Position numbers and translations under genes: made by a program
Part shown: positions 1 through 4,937 of the stretch, piece by piece
Position numbering within the stretch: the first letter of the stretch is position 1
Layout: each line of letters begins with the position of its first letter
The notes under the pieces: model-generated
Told to the model about the DNA's origin: nothing
Databases searched by the model: none
Seen by the model: only the letters and a program-made list of their open reading frames with translations
Origin: Deltaproteobacteria bacterium
GTDB lineage: Bacteria; Desulfobacterota; Desulfuromonadia; Geobacterales; Pseudopelobacteraceae
Assembly (NCBI GenBank): GCA_030654645.1
Contig: JAURXC010000221.1
Location: 1 to 14,916 of the forward strand
Length of the DNA: 14,916 nt
Direction of reading: 5' to 3'

Positions 1-134
1 TCGATATCGAAGGCGTACTTGCCCGACTCGTCAACCAGCTTGCTCATGGTTGCCTTCACCGAGTCGGAACCGGTCCGGGTCAGCAGATATGAGTTCAGTT
101 GATCTTTAAGAAAAGTAATGGCGAGGTCTAGCAT
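1..134 (-). CDS. DUF4255 / Pvc16 N-terminal-like protein, 5' end only
   Basis: The frame runs off the left edge, so only about the first 44 residues are visible. They begin MLDLAITFLKDQLNSYLL and continue with a segment rich in S/D/K that ends KYAFDI. I recognise this from memory as the N-terminus of DUF4255 (Pvc16_N-like) proteins, which are found in gene clusters for extracellular contractile injection systems (phage-tail-like particles) and are thought to be sheath- or tail-terminator-like parts. ATG at 132-134 is chosen because the family starts this way and a TGA closes the same frame a few codons upstream. There is no clear Shine-Dalgarno sequence directly before it; the good one (AGGAG, near 187-191) belongs to a short overlapping ORF in another frame. 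Nothing else of such a cluster lies inside the window, so the rest should be to the left. Family assignment is by pattern memory; a non-eCIS protein is possible. Confidence 0.6.
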   Translation of the reverse strand, partial: MLDLAITFLKDQLNSYLLTRTGSDSVKATMSKLVDESGKYAFDI

Positions 135-183
135 TTCGATCCGGTTGCTTTCTGGTCAGAGGCGACACAACTGATCGACTCAT
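106..183 (-). other. 25-codon leader ORF overlapping the DUF4255 gene start
   Basis: On the minus strand a strong ribosome site (AGGAG, about 187-191) is followed after a short gap by ATG at 181-183. The ORF encodes 25 residues (starts MSRSVVSPLTRK) and ends with TAA at 106-108, about 27 bases inside the DUF4255-like gene in a different frame. The ribosome site belongs to this ORF rather than to the larger gene, which has none of its own. Two readings are open: a leader whose translation is coupled to the downstream start, or a remnant of an older start separated by a frameshift. The peptide is basic and resembles nothing I know. Confidence 0.35.
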
Positions 184-202
184 GTCTCCTTTTGCCTGAA
201 GC

Positions 203-268
203 AAAACAAAAATGGTCGAATTCCAGCGGTGCAACCATTTAATAGCGGCTGTTTCCGGCAATTCGACC
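203..268 (-). terminator. Terminator-like hairpin in the leader of the DUF4255 gene (possible attenuator)
   Basis: On the plus strand GGTCGAATT (214-222) and AATTCGACC (260-268) form a perfect 9-bp inverted repeat with a 37-nt loop that can add a short inner stem. Read on the minus strand the 3' arm is followed directly by ATTTTTGTTTT (203-213), the layout of an intrinsic terminator. It lies between the putative minus-strand promoter (369-396) and the gene start, so it would act as a leader terminator. A second inverted repeat (ACTTGGG 270-276 with CCCAAGT 310-316) abuts it. No known riboswitch class is recognised. Confidence 0.5.
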
Positions 269-368
269 AACTTGGGGGGGAACTATTCAAGTGCTGGGGA
301 TAAATGGAACCCAAGTCCAGTGCGAAATCCGGCCCTTCGTCACCATAAATTCACAAGTTTTAATTTGT

Positions 369-396
369 ACAATATCATAGAAGAGAGAGCTGTCAA
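369..396 (-). promoter_or_regulatory. Putative sigma-70 promoter reading toward the DUF4255 gene
   Basis: On the minus strand there is a perfect -35 box TTGACA (391-396), a 16-nt spacer and a -10 box TATTGT (369-374, 4 of 6 matches). Transcription would start near 362, giving a leader of about 180 nt to the leader ORF and 230 nt to the DUF4255 ATG. No other minus-strand gene lies upstream that it could serve. Confidence 0.45.
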
Positions 397-472
397 GCGA
401 AATAATAAATGATACCGGTAACATCAGGAGATTGTGAAGTGTCAGATAAATGGCTCAAATAATTCTAAAAAT

Positions 473-498
473 AAGGTGTGTCAAAAGTTGCACACTTT
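473..498. repeat. Dyad upstream of the sigma-54 activator gene (possible operator)
   Basis: AAGGTGTG (473-480) and CACACTTT (491-498) form an imperfect inverted repeat (7 of 8 pairs) around a 10-base centre. It overlaps the -35 box of the putative promoter at 488-516, the usual place for a repressor or autoregulator site. The left arm contains TGTGTCA (476-482); its complement TGACACA also occurs in the dyad at 2918-2934 before the next gene. Confidence 0.35.
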
Positions 499-516
499 GT
501 GAAACTTGTGTATTGT
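488..516 (+). promoter_or_regulatory. Putative sigma-70 promoter of the sigma-54 activator gene
   Basis: TTGCAC (488-493), a 17-nt spacer and TATTGT (511-516) give a moderate promoter match. The start of transcription would be near 523, about 40 nt before the chosen ATG at 566. If this promoter is used, the upstream in-frame ATG at 506 would lie outside the transcript, which supports the shorter protein. Confidence 0.4.
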
Positions 517-565
517 AGTTAAAAACAGATCAGTCAATTCAAGGATTTTATCGGGACGGGAATCA

Positions 566-2842
566 ATGGAACCTATTATCACCTATAAGGAGCGCTGCCG
601 GCGTTGCTACTCCTGTGTTCGCAGCTGTCCTGTCAAGGCCATCAAGGTTGACCAGGGCTTTGCCCAGATCATGTATGACCGCTGTATTGGTTGCGGTAAT
701 TGTCTCAGTTGCCCGCAGAAGGCCAAGGTGGTGGTGGACCGTATGGTCAAAACCCAGGAGATGCTTGCTTCCGGTGCGCCTGTGGTCGCTGTGTTGGGGT
801 GTTCGTTTCCCACGTTCTTTCACGCCCTGATGCCTGGCCAGTTGGTTGCATCATTGAAAAGCCTGGGATTTTGCGAGGTGCATGAAGGCGCTTATGGGGC
901 CAGCATGATCGCCAACAGCTATCGTGAAGCCCTTCAGTGCGCAGACAAACCATTGATATCATCTCACTGTCCAGCGGTTGTTGACCTGATTGAGCGCCAT
1001 TATCCATCGCTTCTTCCCAACATTATGCCGGTTGTTTCTCCGATGATTGCCATGGGTCGCTTCATAAAAAGCATTCGTGGTGAAGACACCAAGGTTGTTT
1101 ATGTCAGCAGTTGTATTGCAGCCAAATTTGAGATTCAATCCGAGGAGTCGAACGCCATTGATGTGGTGCTGACTTACCAGGAAATTGACAAGTTGCTGAA
1201 AAACCGCAGGATTACTCCCGCTTCTCTGGCGGAAATGCCTTTCGATGGGCTTGACCCGGGCTCTGCGCGTCTCTTCACCTTGACCGGTGCTCCGCTCAAG
1301 GTCTTCGGCTTTGAGCCTGATCTGCTGGATACGGAAACTGTCAGCGCCGAAGGGGAGTCGCATACCATTGGAATAATCCGTGATCTGGCTACGGACAGGG
1401 TTTCGCCTTCGTTTGTCGATCTCCGCTTCTGTGACGGAGGTTGCGTGGATGGTCCGACACGCGATACGGACCTGAATTACTTTTATAAACGCAAGCTGAT
1501 AGTCTGCCACAGCAACAGCAAACTTGAATACGCCACTGCTCCGCATTATCGACCAGCACTGGTGATGCCGGATCTTTCGAGATCATATTCGGACAAGTCG
1601 CGCAAGCTTGCCACACCTGGAAAAGACGATGTCAAACGCATCCTGCATTCAACCAATAAATTTACTCAAGGGGATGAGATGAACTGCCGTGCCTGCGGCT
1701 ATAATACCTGCCGGGAACACGCGGTGGCCGTATTCCAGGGTTTGGCCGATATTGAGATGTGCCTGCCGCACAACATGCAGCAGATTGATGAAGACCGCGG
1801 GCGCCTGATGCAGAAATACGAACTGGTGCGTCGCGAGCTTGACCGTCAGGCGGGAGATGACCTGATTATCGGCAGCGATCCGGGAATACACGAGGTAATG
1901 GGGCTTATCAGCCAGGTTGCTCCCACTCCGACGACTGTGTTGATCAGGGGTGAGACCGGCACCGGTAAAGAGTTGACGGCTCGTGCCATTCACCGCATGA
2001 GCCTGCGTAACGATAAGCCGCTCATGACGGTTAACTGTACGACGATTACCGATTCATTGCTGGAAAGCGAGTTGTTTGGCCATAAAAAAGGATCATTTAC
2101 CGGGGCCACATCGGACAAGAAGGGGCTTTTCGAGGCTGCTAACGGTGGGACGATCTTTCTCGACGAAATCGGCGACATCACTCCCAAGCTCCAGGCCGAG
2201 TTGTTGAGGGTGCTGGATCTGGGCGAAGTGCGTCCTGTCGGCGGTATCAACGCTCGCAAAGTCGATGTGCGTCTTATCGCTGCCACCAACAAGGATCTGG
2301 AATTGGGTGTTCGAGAGGGGTGGTTCCGAGAGGACCTGTACTACCGTCTGAACGTTTTTTGCATTGCCTTGCCCCCACTTCGTGACCGTGTGGAATCAGT
2401 GCCGGAGCTTGCGCTGCATTTCATCGAAAAAGCACGTAAAAAGCTTAACAAGTCAATTGCCGGTATCGAAGAGCGTGCCATAAGGGCCATGCAGCACTAC
2501 CCCTGGCCAGGCAATATACGCGAGATGCAGAATGTGATAGAGCGTGCTTCCGTTCTGACTAAGGAGGGGCCGGTCCGCCTGGAAACCCTCCCGACTATTT
2601 TCAGAAGCACCTATGAGACATGCCATGACGACGATGCCAACCGTCGCCGGGTTTCCTTCAAGGCGGAGCGGGAGCTGCAGGTCGGGCGTACCGAGAAGAA
2701 CATCATTTTGCGGTATCTTGAAGAGACCGGTGGGAATGTTGCAAAAGCCGCCCGTCTGGCCAATGTCCCACGTCGCACGTTTTATCGCATACTTGTAAAA
2801 CACGGTATTGAAGTTGTTCGGGTAGCAGGCGGTAAAAATTAA
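566..2842 (+). CDS. Sigma-54-dependent activator with ferredoxin and [FeFe]-hydrogenase-like sensor domains
   Basis: This 758-residue protein is a fused iron-sulfur sensor and transcription activator. Residues 11-21 and 40-49 carry two ferredoxin-type cysteine clusters; the second has CxxCxxCxxCP, one residue shorter than the usual last gap. An [FeFe]-hydrogenase large-subunit-like domain follows, with motifs SSHCP (H134, C135), SSCIAAKFE (C183) and FCDGGC (C289, C293). These match the four H-cluster ligand positions, while the catalytic proton-relay cysteine is His134. A four-cysteine Fe-S domain (C374, C377, C382, C399) comes next. Then an AAA+ sigma-54 domain: Walker A GETGTGKE (462-469), the sigma-54-contact loop GSFTGA (509-514) and Walker B DE (533-534). 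A Fis-type helix-turn-helix ends the protein (about 709-748). ATG 566 is chosen over an in-frame ATG at 506 because the ferredoxin domain starts there. Known family logic: the sensor controls ATPase-driven open-complex formation. Signal (H2, redox, CO) is inference. A sigma-54 promoter lies just downstream. Confidence 0.9.
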   Translation: MEPIITYKERCRRCYSCVRSCPVKAIKVDQGFAQIMYDRCIGCGNCLSCPQKAKVVVDRMVKTQEMLASGAPVVAVLGCSFPTFFHALMPGQLVASLKSLGFCEVHEGAYGASMIANSYREALQCADKPLISSHCPAVVDLIERHYPSLLPNIMPVVSPMIAMGRFIKSIRGEDTKVVYVSSCIAAKFEIQSEESNAIDVVLTYQEIDKLLKNRRITPASLAEMPFDGLDPGSARLFTLTGAPLKVFGFEPDLLDTETVSAEGESHTIGIIRDLATDRVSPSFVDLRFCDGGCVDGPTRDTDLNYFYKRKLIVCHSNSKLEYATAPHYRPALVMPDLSRSYSDKSRKLATPGKDDVKRILHSTNKFTQGDEMNCRACGYNTCREHAVAVFQGLADIEMCLPHNMQQIDEDRGRLMQKYELVRRELDRQAGDDLIIGSDPGIHEVMGLISQVAPTPTTVLIRGETGTGKELTARAIHRMSLRNDKPLMTVNCTTITDSLLESELFGHKKGSFTGATSDKKGLFEAANGGTIFLDEIGDITPKLQAELLRVLDLGEVRPVGGINARKVDVRLIAATNKDLELGVREGWFREDLYYRLNVFCIALPPLRDRVESVPELALHFIEKARKKLNKSIAGIEERAIRAMQHYPWPGNIREMQNVIERASVLTKEGPVRLETLPTIFRSTYETCHDDDANRRRVSFKAERELQVGRTEKNIILRYLEETGGNVAKAARLANVPRRTFYRILVKHGIEVVRVAGGKN

Positions 2843-2900
2843 TAAATTCTTAGTAGAGCCGCCCCTGCTGCAGGTTTGTGTTATAAAATTGTGTATACTT

Positions 2901-2919
2901 TTGGCCACTAGTGCGCCAA
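2901..2919. repeat. Dyad TTGGC-N9-GCCAA (possible activator site)
   Basis: TTGGC (2901-2905) and GCCAA (2915-2919) form a perfect 5-bp inverted repeat with nine bases between, containing the 8-bp palindrome CACTAGTG (2906-2913). It lies about 100 bp upstream of the -24 element at 3015, where sigma-54 activators normally bind. It touches the next dyad, so both may be halves of one site. Confidence 0.4.
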
Positions 2920-2934
2920 ACATGACACATGTTT
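2918..2934. repeat. Perfect palindrome AAACATG-ACA-CATGTTT (possible activator site)
   Basis: Arms of seven bases match perfectly around a three-base centre. The palindrome ends 80 bp upstream of the -24 GG of the sigma-54 promoter. Position and symmetry fit a dimeric Fis-type activator; the adjacent hydrogenase-like regulator is the obvious candidate, but that link is inference. Confidence 0.5.
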
Positions 2935-3012
2935 TTACAGCCTGTGTAGTAGATGCTTTAAGCAATTCATCTAATTAAACGACATCATTGCATATTTTAT
3001 TTTTTGTAGGAC

Positions 3013-3030
3013 TTGGCACGATACTGGCTA
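3013..3030 (+). promoter_or_regulatory. Sigma-54 (-24/-12) promoter of the ribbon-helix-helix gene
   Basis: TTGGCACG (3013-3020), four bases, then TGGCTA (3025-3030). The GG at 3015-3016 and the GC at 3027-3028 are separated by exactly ten bases, as sigma-54 requires, and the -24 element matches the consensus fully. Only the second T of the -12 TTGC is changed to G. Transcription would begin near 3040, about 60 nt before the ATG at 3099. Confidence 0.8.
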
Positions 3031-3098
3031 GATAAACGGTACATTCGTTCGAAAACGCACGAAACAAACCATAAAAAAATGCCAGGAGGAAGATTACA

Positions 3099-3284
3099 AT
3101 GGGAAGAATGAGAGAGAATCCACGTTACAATGTTATTTCGATGAGAGTCAGCGATGAAGAGCGTGAACACTTGGAAAGCCTGATGAGTACAACCAATAAG
3201 AGCATTTCCGTGATCATGCGTGAAGCGATGGAGTACTTTACCGCACATTATCAGCAGGATACCCTGAACCAGAAGGCTGCATAA
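3099..3284 (+). CDS. Small ribbon-helix-helix (CopG/Arc-like) DNA-binding protein
   Basis: A 61-residue protein starting MGRMRENPRYNVISMRVSDE. The segment around residues 10-17 fits the DNA-contacting beta strand of ribbon-helix-helix proteins. DEEREHLESLM (19-29) fits the first helix, and a turn followed by ISVIMREAMEYFT fits the second. Such proteins bind DNA as dimers and usually act as repressors or antitoxins. No toxin-like gene is adjacent; the next gene is convergent, so a toxin-antitoxin role is unlikely. The start is firm: AGGAGGA (3084-3090) sits eight bases before ATG. The gene has its own sigma-54 promoter and lies just after a sigma-54 activator gene, so it is probably that activator's target. 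Its own DNA targets cannot be read from this window. Confidence 0.8.
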   Translation: MGRMRENPRYNVISMRVSDEEREHLESLMSTTNKSISVIMREAMEYFTAHYQQDTLNQKAA

Positions 3285-3303
3285 AAGCTTAGAACGTTTT
3301 TAC

Positions 3304-3338
3304 GTCAAATGGCGGTGGTAGCACCCCCGCCATTTGAC
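3304..3338. terminator. Hairpin terminator between convergent genes
   Basis: GTCAAATGGCGG (3304-3315) pairs perfectly with CCGCCATTTGAC (3327-3338), a 12-bp stem that can extend inward by two more pairs after one mismatch. It lies between the plus-strand ribbon-helix-helix stop (3284) and the minus-strand RNase G stop (3366). Flanks are AT-rich but neither side has an unbroken T tract, so termination strength is uncertain. Its placement suggests two-way use. Confidence 0.65.
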
Positions 3339-3365
3339 ATAATTAATTTGTCATCTCTTGCCTGC

Positions 3366-4892
3366 TTAGTTGATCAGAATTTCAAACTGTTCTTGGTGAA
3401 AGCCCGGTTTTGCGCGCACCGTGATCCGCTTTTTGAACTTCTTTTCCAACTCCTCAAGCCCTCTTCTTTCCTCGTCGTACAAAAGATCCGCGACAAGTGG
3501 GTGAACCGTAACAGTTGCCTTGGTTCCTCGTATATCAAGCATCTCACGCCGCAATTCGCGAAAAATTTCGTGGCAGATGGTCGTTTTGGATTTGATATAT
3601 CCACGCCCTTCACAGTAGGTGCATGGTTCACACATCATGCGGCCGATGCTTTCCCGAACCCGTTTTCTGGTCATCTCAACCAGCCCGAGTTCGGATATTT
3701 TAAGTATATTGGTTTTTGATTTGTCCGCTTTGAGCGCTTCTTCCAACGCACCAAAGACCTTCTCGCGGTTGACCTCTTTTTCCATGTCAATGAAGTCGAT
3801 AATGATGATGCCGCCGATATTGCGCAGGCGCAGCTGATAAGCGATTTCCTTGACCGCTTCAAGGTTGGTCTTGAGGATCGTGTCTTCCAGGTTATGCTTG
3901 CCGACGAAGCGGCCGGTATTGACATCGATCGCGGTCAGCGCCTCGGTCTGTTCGATAATGATGTAGCCTCCTGATTTGAGCCACACCTTGCGTCCCAGAG
4001 CGCGGCTGATCTCGACCTCAAGTCCGTAGTGGTCGAAAATCGGCTCTTCCTCGTCGTACAGTTCGATTGCATATTTCATCTTGGCTGCAAAAGTGGAGAT
4101 GAACTGCACGATCCGGTCATAGTCGGTCTTGGAATCAACCACGATCCTGTCAACCTGCTCTGTAACGATATCGCGCACAACCTTCTGAACAACATCCAGA
4201 TCGGAGTGCAGTAGTGACGGTACGGCAGCCTTGTCCTTGCGGGTGGAAATCTCGTTCCAGAGCGTTGAAAGGTACTGGATATCCGCAACCAGGTCTTCCT
4301 CGCTCTTGCCTTCCGAGACCGTTCTGACGATATAGCCTGAGCCTGGTTGTTTGAGGCGCTCTACAACTTCACGAAGCCGTTCCCGCTCCTCCTCGTCCTC
4401 GATCCGTCTTGAGATACCGATGTGATCTACGGTCGGCATGTATACCAGGTGCCGACCCGGCAGCGAAATATGCGATGTTATGCGTGCTCCCTTGGTTCCC
4501 AGGGGCTCTTTGGAAATCTGCACCAGTAGTTCCTGCCCTTCCTGCAGCAGGTCCTCGATCGGATGCAGCGGCCTAAATTCCGGGTGTCCGCCCGGTTCCT
4601 GCTCATCGCGGGACTCATCATCTTTTTTGTTGCCGCTGTCAAGCAGCGACTCATACTCTTCAATTGCGTCGAAAACATCGGCAACATACAGAAAAGCTGC
4701 TTTTTCGAGGCCGATGTCAACGAAGGCGGCCTGCATTCCGGGCAGTACCCGGATCACGCGCCCTTTGTAGATGTTGCCCACGATCCCCTTTTCGCGGCTC
4801 CGCTCGATGTACAGTTCGGCAATGGTGCCGTTCTCGATCAGCGCAATGCGGGTTTCGTGGGAGGCGGCATTAATTACTAACTCTGCTCCCAT
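3366..4892 (-). CDS. rng: Ribonuclease G (RNase E/G family)
   Basis: A 508-residue endoribonuclease of the RNase E/G family, close to the size of E. coli RNase G. It cleaves single-stranded RNA in 5' rRNA maturation and mRNA decay in the cytoplasm. The N-terminus (MGAELVINAASHETRIA) leads into an S1 domain (about 35-145) with an acidic, low-complexity insertion at 82-104 (rich in D, E, K). The catalytic magnesium-binding aspartates fit D323 in AIDVNTG and D366 in IIIIDFIDM. The zinc-link cysteines that tie subunits together fit C424 and C427 in CTYCEG. There is no long RNase E-type C-terminal scaffold, which favours RNase G. GGAG lies about nine bases before the ATG. The gene follows the radical SAM gene with a 45-bp gap on the same strand, so they are probably co-transcribed. 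Confidence 0.93.
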   Translation of the reverse strand: MGAELVINAASHETRIALIENGTIAELYIERSREKGIVGNIYKGRVIRVLPGMQAAFVDIGLEKAAFLYVADVFDAIEEYESLLDSGNKKDDESRDEQEPGGHPEFRPLHPIEDLLQEGQELLVQISKEPLGTKGARITSHISLPGRHLVYMPTVDHIGISRRIEDEEERERLREVVERLKQPGSGYIVRTVSEGKSEEDLVADIQYLSTLWNEISTRKDKAAVPSLLHSDLDVVQKVVRDIVTEQVDRIVVDSKTDYDRIVQFISTFAAKMKYAIELYDEEEPIFDHYGLEVEISRALGRKVWLKSGGYIIIEQTEALTAIDVNTGRFVGKHNLEDTILKTNLEAVKEIAYQLRLRNIGGIIIIDFIDMEKEVNREKVFGALEEALKADKSKTNILKISELGLVEMTRKRVRESIGRMMCEPCTYCEGRGYIKSKTTICHEIFRELRREMLDIRGTKATVTVHPLVADLLYDEERRGLEELEKKFKKRITVRAKPGFHQEQFEILIN

Positions 4893-4937
4893 GTTGGTTT
4901 TCTCCGTATATGTAAAATTGAAATTTGTGAATAAACT

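Larger units (their letters stand above)
184..505. other. Intergenic control region with no convincing gene
   Basis: About 320 bases without a supported gene. The one longer frame here (212-412, plus, 66 codons) overlaps the hairpin at 214-268, has no ribosome site and gives a low-complexity protein of no known type, so I do not call it. The region holds the minus-strand promoter, two inverted repeats, a run of seven G (274-280), and an AT-rich stretch ahead of the sigma-54 activator gene. Confidence 0.6.
2843..3098. other. Intergenic sigma-54 control region
   Basis: The 256 bases between the activator gene and the small ribbon-helix-helix gene hold two dyads, a -24/-12 promoter and an untranslated leader of about 60 nt. 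No strong intrinsic terminator follows the activator gene; CCTGCTGCAGG (about 2865) is too short to count. Some read-through into the next gene is therefore possible. Confidence 0.6.

Noticed and set aside
212..412. 66-codon plus-strand frame between the window edge genes
   Set aside because: No ribosome site, no recognisable family, and it overlaps the hairpin and the minus-strand promoter; better explained as a regulatory region.
506..565. Upstream in-frame ATG extending the sigma-54 activator by 20 residues
   Set aside because: It overlaps the putative -10 box, has no ribosome site, and the extra residues precede the ferredoxin domain without any pattern.
959..1546. 195-codon minus-strand frame inside the sigma-54 activator gene
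   Set aside because: It is antisense to a well-supported domain and its translation has no recognisable motif; a shadow frame.
3099..3284. Ribbon-helix-helix protein as an antitoxin
   Set aside because: No toxin-sized gene follows; the next gene is convergent RNase G, and the promoter is sigma-54 type rather than an autoregulated toxin-antitoxin promoter.
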